Origin: Aminivibrio pyruvatiphilus
GTDB lineage: Bacteria > Synergistota > Synergistia > Synergistales > Aminobacteriaceae
NCBI RefSeq assembly: GCF_004366815.1
Contig: NZ_SORI01000001.1
Location: 186,001-250,000 of the forward strand
Reading direction: 5' to 3'
Length of the DNA: 64,000 bases
Positions 15,706 to 23,860 of the stretch are shown piece after piece (position 1 is the stretch's first letter; every line of letters begins with the position of its first letter). The position numbers and the translations under genes are program-made. Under the pieces are notes generated by a model. The model saw nothing but the letters and a program-made list of their open reading frames with translations. It did not search any database and was not told the DNA's origin.

Positions 15706-17190
15706 TCAGTCCACCTTGTTCCTGCTCTTCTTGAAATGGCCCGAAAAGGCCGGGATCATGAGAAGGATGGTGATGGCCCAGAGGAGCATGCAGAGGGGCC
15801 GTTCGAAGAAAATCATGGGGGAGCCTCCGGCCATGATGAGGGACTGGCCGAAGCCCAGCTCCGCTATGGGACCGAGGATGAGCCCGAGAACGAGGGCTCC
15901 CGTGGAGAATCCGCCTTTTTCCAGGAAGTAGCCGGCGACACCGAAGCCGATCATGAGCCACACATCGAACATGTTGTTGTTGATGGCGTAGCTGCCGATG
16001 ACCGAAAGGATGGCAATGCCCGGAATCAGGAGCGCGTTTGGGGTCGATGTGACCTTCGCGAAATAGGGCGCCAGGTACAGCCCCAGGACGAGGAAGATCA
16101 CGTTTGCGATAAAGAGCGAGAGAATGAACCCATAGGTCATGGCACCGTACTTGGAGAACAGCTCCGGCCCGGGGATGAGTCCCTGGATAAGGAGCCCTCC
16201 CATGAGAGCCGCAGCCACGCTGTTGCCGGGAATGCCCAGGGTGAGCAGGGGGATGAGGGATCCGCCCACGCAGCCGTTGTTGGCGCTTTCTGAGGCGGCC
16301 ACTCCCTTGGGGTTTCCCTTGCCGAAGGTGTCCGAATCCCTGGCGCTCTGCTTCGCGAAGTTGTAGGAGATGAAAGCGGAAATGGTCGCACCGGCTCCGG
16401 GCAGCATGCCGACGATGGTCCCGATGATGCTTCCCTTCGTAATCGTTGGCCCGAGCCCCTTGGGAAGCCTGCTTCTCTTGATGGAGGCGATGGTATCGTT
16501 CAGGTCGTCAACGATATGGGTCTCCGCCGTCAGGTCCAGGATCTGGCTCACGGAAAAGAGGCCGATGAGGGCGGGCATGAAGGGGATGCCGTCGTAGAGG
16601 TCCACGACCCTGAAGGTGAAGCGCATATAGCCCGAGATGGGATCCATGCCGATGGTGGCCAGCACGAGGCCGAGAAATCCCGAGGTCAGCCCCTTGACCA
16701 TGCTCCCCTTTGTCAGGGTGACGATGCTGGAAAGGCCCATGATGGCCAGGACGAAATATTCCGGAGGACCGAACCTGAGGGAGAACCTGGCCAGGGCGGG
16801 GGCCATGAGGAGCAGGGCCACGGTGGAGATGATGCCGCCCCAGAAACTGGCCCAGGTGGCCACGGTGAGCGCCGTGCCGCCTTTGCCCTGCTTCGTCATG
16901 GGGTAGCCGTCGAAGGCTGTGGCTGCTGCTGCGGGAGTGCCCGGCGTGGAGAGAAGGATGGAGGAAATGGCTCCGCCGTACATGCCTCCGCTGTAGACTC
17001 CGCCCATGAGGGCAAGGCCCATGAGAGGATTCATTCCGAAGGTCACCGGGATGAGCAGGGCCACGGCCATGGTGGCGGTGAGGCCCGGCATGGCGCCCAC
17101 AATGATGCCCACCACAGTCCCGGAGAAAATGGCGAAGAGAACGCCGGGGTTCATAAGTTCCGAAAGTGCGGGCAGAAAGAATTCTGTCAT
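15706..17190 (-). CDS. tctA: Tripartite tricarboxylate transporter, large permease TctA
   Basis: A 494-residue integral membrane protein with about 11-12 helices and the signature GAMPGLTATMAVALL (residues 32-46) plus a second related repeat GMLPGAGATISAF near residue 260. It is the channel subunit of a TctABC system, which imports citrate-like or other carboxylates using the ion gradient. Full length. It lies 3 bases downstream of tctB and ends at a GC-rich hairpin. Substrate not predictable. Confidence 0.94.
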   Translation of the reverse strand: MTEFFLPALSELMNPGVLFAIFSGTVVGIIVGAMPGLTATMAVALLIPVTFGMNPLMGLALMGGVYSGGMYGGAISSILLSTPGTPAAAATAFDGYPMTKQGKGGTALTVATWASFWGGIISTVALLLMAPALARFSLRFGPPEYFVLAIMGLSSIVTLTKGSMVKGLTSGFLGLVLATIGMDPISGYMRFTFRVVDLYDGIPFMPALIGLFSVSQILDLTAETHIVDDLNDTIASIKRSRLPKGLGPTITKGSIIGTIVGMLPGAGATISAFISYNFAKQSARDSDTFGKGNPKGVAASESANNGCVGGSLIPLLTLGIPGNSVAAALMGGLLIQGLIPGPELFSKYGAMTYGFILSLFIANVIFLVLGLYLAPYFAKVTSTPNALLIPGIAILSVIGSYAINNNMFDVWLMIGFGVAGYFLEKGGFSTGALVLGLILGPIAELGFGQSLIMAGGSPMIFFERPLCMLLWAITILLMIPAFSGHFKKSRNKVD

Positions 17191-17193
17191 GGT

Positions 17194-17634
17194 CTATTCC
17201 CCCCAGATGCCCATGGGTACGGGTACCCCAAGGAAATGAACGAACACGAGCCAGACGAAGCCCAGGATCAGGCCTGTGCCCAGGATAATGAAGAAGGGGC
17301 GCCGGAATCCGAGCATCCAGGACAGGGCGGCCATGAAAAGGGCGCTGGCCGGGAAAAAGCCGAGATAGGACGTTAGAATGCCATAGGCTGCCAGGGATAC
17401 CACGGCCAGGGTGAAGTTTTTCGGTGAACGGACCCACCGGACATGGGAGTCGGGCGACGGTGTGTTCTGCAGGAGAAGGATCAGGGACAGCACCGCCAGC
17501 ATTCCCGCCAGGAAAAAGATATACCGGGCCGCAGCCGCGGCCCGGTCGGGAAAGCTGTTTGCCCCAAGGAACAGGGCGGCGGAAAGTCCCAATCCTCCGG
17601 CCGCGAAGATACGGTTCATGGAAGATCGGGTCAT
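17194..17634 (-). CDS. tctB: Tripartite tricarboxylate transporter, small subunit TctB
   Basis: A 146-residue membrane protein with four hydrophobic segments (about 8-26, 33-51, 74-110 in two parts, and 118-138) and little else, typical of TctB. It stabilises the TctA channel. It lies between tctC and tctA with gaps of 15 and 3 bases. An alternative in-frame ATG at 17619 is possible because no strong ribosome site precedes 17634; only a GGGCGGGG tract is visible. Confidence 0.85.
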   Translation of the reverse strand: MTRSSMNRIFAAGGLGLSAALFLGANSFPDRAAAAARYIFFLAGMLAVLSLILLLQNTPSPDSHVRWVRSPKNFTLAVVSLAAYGILTSYLGFFPASALFMAALSWMLGFRRPFFIILGTGLILGFVWLVFVHFLGVPVPMGIWGE

Positions 17635-17649
17635 GGAAAGAGCCCCGCC

Positions 17650-18597
17650 CTACCAGGGATCCTTCTCGTACGCCTTGTCGGTTACCACAAGAAGGTCTTC
17701 GAGATAGGCCTTGTACTCGCCGGGAGTCATCACGTTCATCTGGAGCTGTTCCTTGGCCGCCGCCTGGAATTCCTCGTCGGCAAGGACCTTCTCGAAGGTC
17801 TCCACGAGCATCTTAAGGGCATCCTCGGGAATGCCGGCGGGAGCGGCGAATCCCCTGGAGGAGTCGGAAATAACCTTATAACCCAGTTCTCCGAAGGTGG
17901 GAATCTCAGGCACGTTGGGGTGCCTCTTGGCCGTCATCATGGCCAGGACCCGGACTTCGCCGGCCTTGAGGTTCGATTCGATCTGGGAGAGGTTCATGAA
18001 GCCCATGGAAACGTGGCCGCCCATGACCGTGGCCTTGGCGTTGGAGGAACCCGTGGAGGGAACGCTCTTCACGGTGCAGCCCGTGGCCTCGTTGAACTGG
18101 GCGAGGGCGAAGGCATCGTCGCTGCCGGGACCGGACGTGGAGCCGGTGAGGGTTCCGGGGGCTGCCTTCTCGGCGTCGATGATGTCCTGAATGGAATTGA
18201 AGGGGCTGGAAGAGGGAACCACGAGGACGCCGGGGTCGGTGACAAAGTTGAACAGCATGGCGAAGTCACCGAGCGTGTACCTTGCCCGCTTGGCGGACAT
18301 GTGGGCCGTCAGGTGGGGCGTGTAGAGGGTACCGATGGTGTAGCCGTCCTTCCTCGCCCTGGCGAGGGCGTCAAATCCCCTCTGGCCGCCTGCGCCGTCG
18401 ATGTTGTTGATAACGAAGGGCTGGGGGAAATGCTTCTCGGCGAACTTGGCGAAGAGTCTCGCCATGGTGTCGGTGCCGCCTCCCGCATTGGAGGCCACGA
18501 TGATGGTGACAGCCTTCGTCGGGTATTCAGCTGCGAGGGCTGCCCCCGCTCCGAGGGCAAGGCACAGTACGAGGATAGCCAGAATTGCTTTTTTCAT
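17650..18597 (-). CDS. tctC: Tripartite tricarboxylate transporter, substrate-binding protein TctC (Bug family)
   Basis: A 315-residue extracytoplasmic receptor with a signal peptide (residues 1-22, ending ALAA) and the Bug family opening YPTKAVTIIVASNAGGGTD, in which the glycine-rich loop holds the ligand carboxylate. It delivers substrate to TctBA. The ATG at 18597 follows AAAGGAGACG with good spacing; the longer upstream frame to 18819 is antisense to phoU and rejected. It is the first gene of tctCBA and lies 62 bases after phoU with no terminator between. Confidence 0.93.
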   Translation of the reverse strand: MKKAILAILVLCLALGAGAALAAEYPTKAVTIIVASNAGGGTDTMARLFAKFAEKHFPQPFVINNIDGAGGQRGFDALARARKDGYTIGTLYTPHLTAHMSAKRARYTLGDFAMLFNFVTDPGVLVVPSSSPFNSIQDIIDAEKAAPGTLTGSTSGPGSDDAFALAQFNEATGCTVKSVPSTGSSNAKATVMGGHVSMGFMNLSQIESNLKAGEVRVLAMMTAKRHPNVPEIPTFGELGYKVISDSSRGFAAPAGIPEDALKMLVETFEKVLADEEFQAAAKEQLQMNVMTPGEYKAYLEDLLVVTDKAYEKDPW

Positions 18598-18659
18598 GTT
18601 CTCGTCTCCTTTCTGAAGTGGGTTCCCTTGATCAGTGTTTCCGTGTCGTTTCCCGGCGT

Positions 18660-19391
18660 TCAGCCTCCTTTGTTTTCGGAGAGGGCTTTTCTCTTCTCCT
18701 CGAGAAGGGGTTTCAGCCGTTCTCCCTTGACCATGAAGAATACCCGTTCCGCCACGTTGGTGGCGTGATCGCCTATCCTGGCGAGATGCCGCGCCACCCA
18801 GAGAAGCCCGGCGGCGCACTGGGCGGTGGCCTGGTCTCCCTCGGGCTTGTTGCCTATGATGAGAAGAAGTTCGTCGAAAATGTTCTCGTAGAGGATATCA
18901 AGCTCCTCGTCCCTGAAGCAGATGCCCTCGGCAAGGGCGGTGTCGTTCTCTTCGAAGGCCTTGAGGGAATCGGCCACCATCTCGGTGGCGATGACCTTCA
19001 TCTTCGGTATGTCCACCAGGGGCTTCAGAAGAGGATACCGGTTCAGGACCTTCGCCTTTTTCGCGATGTTCACGCCCTGGTCGCCGATGCGTTCAAGGTC
19101 GGTGATGATCTTCAGGACGGCGAAGACGAACCTGAGATCCTCCCGGACGGGCTGACGCATGGCAATGGAGCTGAGGCACTCCTGGTCGATGGATGCCTCG
19201 AGATCATCTATGGCGTCGTCCGACCGGATGACTTCGTCCGCCAGGGCGTCGTTCCGCTCTTCCAGCGAGCGGACGGCGCTGGAGAAGGCCCCGCTCGCCA
19301 TGGACCCCATCTCGCGGACCATGGAAAGGATTTTCGCCCTATCGGCAGAATACAGAAGGGATTCAACCTTCCCGTTTTTCTTCCAGAACAT
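18660..19391 (-). CDS. phoU: PhoU-domain protein
   Basis: A 243-residue cytoplasmic protein with two PhoU three-helix repeats (about 12-105 and 118-215) carrying the metal-ligand pattern: DLERIGDQGVNIA in the first and HLARIGDHATNVAE in the second. PhoU restrains phosphate import and the PhoR kinase. Here it is unusual in having no pst or pho genes nearby, lying instead directly before tctCBA; it could have been recruited as a regulator of a transporter, but that is speculation. A candidate promoter and inverted repeats lie upstream. Confidence 0.9.
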   Translation of the reverse strand: MFWKKNGKVESLLYSADRAKILSMVREMGSMASGAFSSAVRSLEERNDALADEVIRSDDAIDDLEASIDQECLSSIAMRQPVREDLRFVFAVLKIITDLERIGDQGVNIAKKAKVLNRYPLLKPLVDIPKMKVIATEMVADSLKAFEENDTALAEGICFRDEELDILYENIFDELLLIIGNKPEGDQATAQCAAGLLWVARHLARIGDHATNVAERVFFMVKGERLKPLLEEKRKALSENKGG

Positions 19392-19501
19392 CTCTGCAGT
19401 CCCTCCCTCGTCGGTACAGCCTGCCTGCGGGAAGCGTCTTTTCTTTCCGGGCGCCCCGTGGGGGCCCTTGCCTTGTAAGCGGGGGAAAAGTCCACAGCGA
19501 G

Positions 19502-19529
19502 GTTACAGGCGTGTAACGATAATGTTACA
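19502..19529. promoter_or_regulatory. Three alternating GTTACA/TGTAAC half-sites upstream of phoU
   Basis: GTTACA at 19502-19507, TGTAAC at 19512-19517 and GTTACA at 19524-19529 form two overlapping perfect inverted repeats with gaps of 4 and 6 bases. The TTACA-type hexamers recall PhoP/PhoB half-sites, although those are normally direct repeats at 11-bp spacing. They sit immediately downstream of the candidate phoU promoter. Confidence 0.45.
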
Positions 19530-19557
19530 AACTACGACATACCGGGAAGATTGTCAA
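19529..19557 (-). promoter_or_regulatory. Candidate phoU promoter
   Basis: On the minus strand TTGACA (19557-19552) is followed after 17 bases by TAGTTT (19534-19529). The -35 is perfect and the -10 is weak. Confidence 0.4.
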
Positions 19558-19570
19558 GAAGCGGATCCCT

Positions 19571-19783
19571 GCCTAAATCCGCAGCTTTTCCTGGCAGAGG
19601 GAGTGTCGCCGGGCATAAGGTGAATTCGCCCCCAGGGGCGAAGAGATGATCCCCTGGGGGACAGCGCCCGGACCGAGAAACCGACATGGATGTCGGTTTC
19701 AGGTGCAGTTGTCAAGGATGACAATCTGCACCGACGGCCCAAGCGAGCACCGGTGACGCTCCCCGCTGCCTGCGGATTTAGGC
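19571..19783. repeat. 213-bp foldable element with 14-bp perfect terminal inverted repeats (candidate ncRNA or MITE)
   Basis: The arm GCCTAAATCCGCAG (19571-19584) is exactly inverted at 19770-19783. Inside it, GGCAG and GGGAGTGTC (19593-19607) pair with 19755-19770 (one wobble pair). Three further hairpins lie within: TTCGCCCC/GGGGCGAA at 19625-19642 (or, alternatively, 19629-19638 with 19651-19660), a 10-bp stem at 19677-19700 and an imperfect 13-bp stem at 19702-19732. No coding frame is plausible. The multi-branched design suggests either a structured RNA or a miniature inverted-repeat element; CCT flanks both ends. Confidence 0.6.
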
Positions 19784-19818
19784 CCTGATTTTCCTGAGGC
19801 GGAGGGTTAACCTCCCGG

Positions 19819-19847
19819 TTTCTCATCATTTTTCTCTATGGTAGAAT
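19819..19847 (+). promoter_or_regulatory. Promoter of the FAH-family gene
   Basis: TGGTAGAAT at 19839-19847 is an extended -10 (TAGAAT with TG one base upstream). The -35 position 19819-19824 reads TTTCTC, which is weak. Expected transcription start near 19854. Confidence 0.45.
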
Positions 19848-19902
19848 CGTTCCTGTGCCACATTGGAAAAGAACAAAAGAGAACACGCCGGAGGAGAAAA
19901 TA

Positions 19903-20667
19903 ATGAAAAGAATGTTCGTGCGGTGCGTCATAAAGGGAAAAAGGGAAACGGGCCTGGTGGAGAACGGCATTATTTACCGCCTGGAAGGGGATATGTTCGG
20001 TGAATATACCCGGGGGCCCGCCCTCGGGTCAGTGGACGAAGCCGAGCATTTCCTTCCCCCCGTGGAGCCGTCCAAGGTCGCCGCGGTGGGACTCAACTAC
20101 AGGGACCACGCCATTGAGGTGGGGCTTCCCATCCCCGGGGAACCCCTCCTGTTCCTGAAGCCTTCCACCACGGTCATCGCCCACGGAGATCCCGTGGTCT
20201 ACCCCGGGCACATGTCGGAGCGGGTGGACTACGAGGCCGAGCTCGCCGTCGTCATAGGAAGAAAGTGCTCCTCCGTGGAGCCCGGTGAGACAAAGGACTG
20301 CATCCTGGGCTACACCTGCGCCAACGACGTTACGGCCCGGGATCTCCAGTCCAGGGACGGCCAGTGGACCCGGTCCAAGTCCTTCGACACCTTCTGCCCC
20401 CTGGGACCGTGGATCGTCGCCGGCATCGACCCCGCCGATCTCGAAATAGGCATGTTCCTCAACGGGAAACAGGTCCAGCACTCCAGGACCAGCAACTTCA
20501 TCTTTCCCGTGGACATTCTGGTAAGCCACATCTCGAAAGTCATGACCCTTCTGCCGGGCGACGTGATCATCACCGGCACCCCGTCCGGCATTGGCCCGGT
20601 GAAAAGGGGAGATGTCATGCAGGTGAAGATCGAAGGGATCGGGACCCTGGAAAACGTGGTGGAGTAG
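19903..20667 (+). CDS. Fumarylacetoacetate hydrolase (FAH) family protein
   Basis: A 254-residue single-domain FAH-superfamily enzyme. Visible family residues are GLNYRDHAIE near residue 62, the metal ligands Glu/Glu/Asp in the DYEAELAVVIG and ANDVTARDLQ blocks, KSFDTFCPLGP, and the C-terminal GDVIITGTPSGIG. Members hydrolyse or decarboxylate diketo acids (acylpyruvases, oxaloacetate decarboxylases, 2-hydroxyhepta-dienedioate isomerases); the precise substrate is open. The ATG at 19903 follows GGAGGAG; the frame is open from 19855. Single-gene unit ending at a hairpin. Confidence 0.9.
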   Translation: MKRMFVRCVIKGKRETGLVENGIIYRLEGDMFGEYTRGPALGSVDEAEHFLPPVEPSKVAAVGLNYRDHAIEVGLPIPGEPLLFLKPSTTVIAHGDPVVYPGHMSERVDYEAELAVVIGRKCSSVEPGETKDCILGYTCANDVTARDLQSRDGQWTRSKSFDTFCPLGPWIVAGIDPADLEIGMFLNGKQVQHSRTSNFIFPVDILVSHISKVMTLLPGDVIITGTPSGIGPVKRGDVMQVKIEGIGTLENVVE

Positions 20668-20709
20668 CGGGGGGCGAAACAACCTTCCGCCATGGGGCTT
20701 ATGCTGCAG

Positions 20710-20741
20710 AAAGTCCCCGCCGGCTGACCGGCGGGGACTTT
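20710..20741 (+). terminator. Terminator-like hairpin after the FAH gene
   Basis: A 14-bp perfect stem (20710-20723 with 20728-20741, loop CTGA) ends in TTT but lacks a long T-run. It lies between the FAH gene and the oppositely oriented tRNA gene and could act on both transcripts. Confidence 0.65.
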
Positions 20742-20777
20742 GGCTATCGTACATTGAAGCTGCATATTTTGGAAAAA

Positions 20778-20863
20778 TGGCGGAGGGCAGAGGATTCGAA
20801 CCCCTGGGGCTTTCGCCCAGCTGATTTCAAGTCAGCCACCATAGACCACTCGGACAGCCCTCC
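20778..20863 (-). tRNA. tRNA-Ser (anticodon UGA)
   Basis: On the minus strand the 7-bp acceptor stem GGAGGGC/GCCCTCC, the anticodon arm GCTGACTTGAAATCAGC with anticodon TGA, a long variable arm (class II, serine type) closed by GGGC/GCCC, and the T loop GGTTCGAATCC are all present. CCA is encoded at 20780-20778. It reads UCA/UCG-type serine codons. Confidence 0.97.
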
Positions 20864-20876
20864 GCGGAACGAGGAG

Positions 20877-20905
20877 ATTATACATGTATTTTCCGTTGTT
20901 GCCAA
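20877..20905 (-). promoter_or_regulatory. Promoter of tRNA-Ser
   Basis: On the minus strand TTGGCA (20905-20900) is followed after 17 bases by a perfect TATAAT (20882-20877), 13 bases before the tRNA 5' end. Confidence 0.8.
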
Positions 20906-20988
20906 CGGATGAAGGGGCGGCGCCTGCGAAAGCTGCGGAGAGTATAATGAACGGGAGTGGACCGATTTTTCCTGAGAGGTGATTCCTG

Positions 20989-21402
20989 GTGAAAAAAGAA
21001 GAAATTCTCGAGAGGTTTGTGTGCACCCCGTCCCGGGTGGCCGTGGTGGGAGCGTCGCCGAAGGAGGACCGCCCGGTGTTCCGGGTGATGAACTATCTTG
21101 CCGGGGCCGGCTTCACTCTCTTCCCCGTGAACCCGGGGTATGCCGGAACCGAGATCCTTGGACGCCCCTGTGCCGCCGGGCTCGAATTTCTCGAAGGTGG
21201 AGTGGACGTGGTCGCCCTGTTCCTTTCGGCGAAACAGCAGGGGAATGTGGCGGCAGATCTGGAGAAGCTGCCCTCACGGCCCGTGGTCTGGTTCCAGCCG
21301 GGTGCGGAGAATGAAGATCTCGCCGCGGAACTGGAGCGGAAAGGATACGATGTAGTGCCGTCCGACTGTCTGATGGCCGACCACATGAACAAATGCAGGT
21401 GA
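20989..21402 (+). CDS. CoA-binding domain protein (YccU-like)
   Basis: A 137-residue Rossmann-fold protein of the small CoA-binding family. It has VAVVGASPKEDRPVFRV at residues 17-33, FPVNPGY near 45 and the conserved Cys/His-containing end PSDCLMADHMN. The family is related to the CoA-binding part of succinyl-CoA synthetases but has no ligase domains; its function is not known. GTG start after GAGAGG. A TATAAT at 20943-20948 may be its -10. It is followed by a separate promoter, so it is probably monocistronic. Confidence 0.85.
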   Translation: MKKEEILERFVCTPSRVAVVGASPKEDRPVFRVMNYLAGAGFTLFPVNPGYAGTEILGRPCAAGLEFLEGGVDVVALFLSAKQQGNVAADLEKLPSRPVVWFQPGAENEDLAAELERKGYDVVPSDCLMADHMNKCR

Positions 21403-21446
21403 GAATTATTTTGTGCTTCTGACGCCATCGGAATGATAAAAATTTC

Positions 21447-21475
21447 TTGCCCCAGGGTGCGAATTTATATATAAT
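21447..21475 (+). promoter_or_regulatory. Promoter of the thioesterase-iorAB operon
   Basis: TTGCCC at 21447-21452 and a perfect TATAAT at 21470-21475 are separated by 17 bases within an AT-rich patch. The start would be near 21482, giving a leader of about 90 bases. Confidence 0.75.
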
Positions 21476-21493
21476 TACAGAAAAGACCGCACT

Positions 21494-21541
21494 TGCCTCC
21501 CTAACTCCTGAGTATTCCCCACAGCCTTTCCCTGGGAGGCA
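21494..21541 (+). promoter_or_regulatory. Leader stem upstream of the thioesterase-iorAB operon
   Basis: TGCCTCCC (21494-21501) is perfectly complementary to GGGAGGCA (21534-21541), closing a 32-base loop in the untranslated leader. The stem ends about 15 bases before the AGGAGG ribosome site. It could be regulatory, but no known riboswitch class was recognised. Confidence 0.35.
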
Positions 21542-21571
21542 GAAATCCGCACCGCAGAGGAGGTAATTCCG

Positions 21572-21982
21572 ATGTCCTCCGAATACCCGTACACCCTCAG
21601 GGTCCGGTACGGCGATACCGACCAGATGGGAGTCGCCTATTACGCCAATTATCTCTACTGGTTCGAGGTGGGCCGGACTGAATTCTGCCGGGCCCACGGA
21701 AAGTCCTACGCCGACTGGGAGGGAGAGGGCATTTTCCTTCCCGTGGTGGAATCCCACTGCCGCTATAAGCATCCTGCCCGGTACGAGGACGAGATCACCA
21801 TCTTCACGAAAATCGCCGAGGTGAAGATATCGTCCGTAATCTTCGAATGCCGCATTGAACGGGCCTCCGACGGCAAACCCCTCGCCTCGGGATGGACCCG
21901 CCATGCCTTCGTGGACCGGAACGGAAGGCTTCTTAGAGGAGACAACCCCCTGCGCCGCTGGATCGAGGCGCTTGCGGGATGA
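21572..21982 (+). CDS. Acyl-CoA thioesterase, YbgC/FadM hot-dog family
   Basis: A 136-residue single hot-dog domain. The signature YGDTDQMGVAYYANYLYWFE includes the catalytic Asp at residue 17. These enzymes hydrolyse short or branched acyl-CoA thioesters. The ATG follows AGAGGAGG. Its stop overlaps the iorA start by 4 bases (ATGA), so it is translationally coupled to an oxidoreductase that makes aryl-acetyl-CoA from aromatic keto acids; release of the free acid plus CoA is therefore a plausible job. Confidence 0.9.
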   Translation: MSSEYPYTLRVRYGDTDQMGVAYYANYLYWFEVGRTEFCRAHGKSYADWEGEGIFLPVVESHCRYKHPARYEDEITIFTKIAEVKISSVIFECRIERASDGKPLASGWTRHAFVDRNGRLLRGDNPLRRWIEALAG

Positions 21983-23859
21983 CGGAGGTGTCGCGTACAG
22001 TGAGCACGAAAGCCATACTTTTGGGAAACGAGGCAATCGCCAGGGGAATTGTTGAAGCGGGGTGTCTTGTGGCGTCCGCCTACCCGGGAACGCCGTCGTC
22101 CGAAATACTGCCTGCGGTGGCAAAGTTCGCCGACGAACTGGGCTCTCCCATGGCGGTCGAGTGGGGCGTGAACGAAAAGGTGGCCTTCGAGGTGGCCGCC
22201 GCCGCCTCCTTCACCGGTGCCCGCTCCTGTGCAGTCATGAAGCAGGTGGGGTTGAATGTGGCGGCCGATCCCTTCATGAGCGCCGCCCACTTTCAGCTCA
22301 AGGGCGGCATGCTTCTCGTCGTGGCCGATGACCCGGGGCCTCACAGCTCCCAGACGGAACAGGACAGCCGGTATTTCGCCATGTTCGCGAAGGTACCCTG
22401 TTTCGACCCCTGTTCCGCCGTCGAGGCGAAGGAAATGGTTTTCGACGCCTTTGACCTGTCCGAGCGGTTCGGCATCATTACCATTCTCCGTCCCACCGTG
22501 AGGGTGGACCACTGCCGCCAGGACGTGGAACTCGGGGAACTCCGCCCTCTGAAGGGGCAGGTGAAGTTCGACAAGGAGCCTTCCCGGTGGGTCTGCCTTC
22601 CCGCCAGCGTGAAGGTGAACCATCCCCGGCTGAACGCCAAGGTCGAGGAGATCCGGACCGCCTTCGAGAGCGAGTTCGGGAAGTACAACTACGAAGTTCC
22701 CTCCCGTGAGAAGAGCGTCCTGGGCATCGTGGCTTCCGGTGTGTGCTTCTCCGTGGTCAGCGACATCCTGAAGGGGTGGGGCCGGGAGGACGTGGCGGTG
22801 CTCAAGATCGGCACCCCCCACCCGCTTCCGGTGCAGATGGTGACTGATTTCATCTCGCGCCACCCGAAGGTGCTCTTCCTCGAGGAAACCTACCCGGTAA
22901 TGGAAATGCAGCTTCCCGACAGAACGGGCATCCTCGGCAGGTGGAACGGTGTCGTACCGGGGGCCGGAGAGCTTCTTCCCGAGGTTATCGCGGGCATTCT
23001 CGCAAAGGTCCTCGGCATGGACCACACCGCCGGGGAAGCATCGCCCCTTCTCAGGGAAGCCCTGGAAGAGCTGAAGATAACTCCCCGGAAACCCATGCTC
23101 TGCCCGGGGTGCCCCCACAGGGCGAGCTACTTCTCCATCAGGCAGGCCCTGCCCAACGCGGTGAACCCCTCGGACATAGGCTGCTACACCCTCGGAGTGA
23201 ACCAGAAGGCTGTGGATGCCGTGATGGACATGGGCGCTTCGGTGACCATGGGTTCCGGATTCTGGCTTGCCCACAAGGCCGCCGGGACGGAACGCCCCAT
23301 CGTGAGCACCATCGGGGATTCCACGTTCTTCCACATGGGTATTCCCGGCCTCGTGAGCGCGGTCTACAACAGGCACGCCTTTGTCCTCGGAATACTGGAC
23401 AACAGTACCACAGCCATGACGGGCGGACAGGCGAACCCGGCGGTGGGCGACAAGCTCAGGAAGGGCGACGAAGGCCGGAAGGTGGATATCGAGGCTGTCT
23501 GCAGGGGCTGCGGTGTGACCTTCGTCAGAACCATTGAAGCCTATGACGTCGCCTCCGGGAAAGAAGCCGTGAAGGAAGCATGGGAGCACGCCAAGTCCCG
23601 CTCGGAACCGGCGGTGATCATTTTCCGGCATCCCTGCATGCTCCTCCGCCCCCAGCAGGCTGTGGTCCAGGTGAAGGTGGATCCGGAGAAGTGTATCGGC
23701 TGCAAGTTCTGCATCAATTTCTTCAACTGCCCCGGCCTCGTCTTCGACGAGAAGAGGAGCAAGGCATACATCGACGAGCGGTTCTGCGTTTCCTGCGGGG
23801 TCTGCGTTTCCGTCTGTCCCCACGGGGCCATCGGGGAAAATTCCGGGGAGGGTGAATAG
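21979..23859 (+). CDS. iorA: Indolepyruvate:ferredoxin oxidoreductase, alpha subunit
   Basis: A 626-residue enzyme subunit that with IorB oxidatively decarboxylates aryl pyruvates (from Trp, Phe, Tyr) to aryl-acetyl-CoA, CO2 and reduced ferredoxin. Residues about 10-190 are the pyrimidine-binding domain, about 360-560 the TPP domain (GDSTFFHMGIPG with the Mg2+/TPP motif ending at LDNSTTAMTGGQ), and residues 573-620 a two-cluster ferredoxin domain with CIGCKFC, CPG, CVSCGVC and CPHG. The cysteines appear sufficient for two 4Fe-4S clusters. ATG overlaps the thioesterase stop. Central to amino-acid fermentation. Confidence 0.95.
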   Translation: MTEVSRTVSTKAILLGNEAIARGIVEAGCLVASAYPGTPSSEILPAVAKFADELGSPMAVEWGVNEKVAFEVAAAASFTGARSCAVMKQVGLNVAADPFMSAAHFQLKGGMLLVVADDPGPHSSQTEQDSRYFAMFAKVPCFDPCSAVEAKEMVFDAFDLSERFGIITILRPTVRVDHCRQDVELGELRPLKGQVKFDKEPSRWVCLPASVKVNHPRLNAKVEEIRTAFESEFGKYNYEVPSREKSVLGIVASGVCFSVVSDILKGWGREDVAVLKIGTPHPLPVQMVTDFISRHPKVLFLEETYPVMEMQLPDRTGILGRWNGVVPGAGELLPEVIAGILAKVLGMDHTAGEASPLLREALEELKITPRKPMLCPGCPHRASYFSIRQALPNAVNPSDIGCYTLGVNQKAVDAVMDMGASVTMGSGFWLAHKAAGTERPIVSTIGDSTFFHMGIPGLVSAVYNRHAFVLGILDNSTTAMTGGQANPAVGDKLRKGDEGRKVDIEAVCRGCGVTFVRTIEAYDVASGKEAVKEAWEHAKSRSEPAVIIFRHPCMLLRPQQAVVQVKVDPEKCIGCKFCINFFNCPGLVFDEKRSKAYIDERFCVSCGVCVSVCPHGAIGENSGEGE

Positions 23860-23860
23860 C

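Noticed and set aside
13998-15734. 578-codon open frame on the plus strand
   Set aside because: Antisense to mgtE; no ribosome site or domain.
18598-18819. N-terminal extension of tctC to 18819
   Set aside because: The extension lies within phoU, while an ATG at 18597 has a good ribosome site and starts a proper signal peptide.
19571-19783. Known housekeeping RNA (6S, SRP, RNase P, tmRNA) as identity of the foldable element
   Set aside because: The landmark bases of those RNAs that I looked for are missing on both strands and the branching differs.
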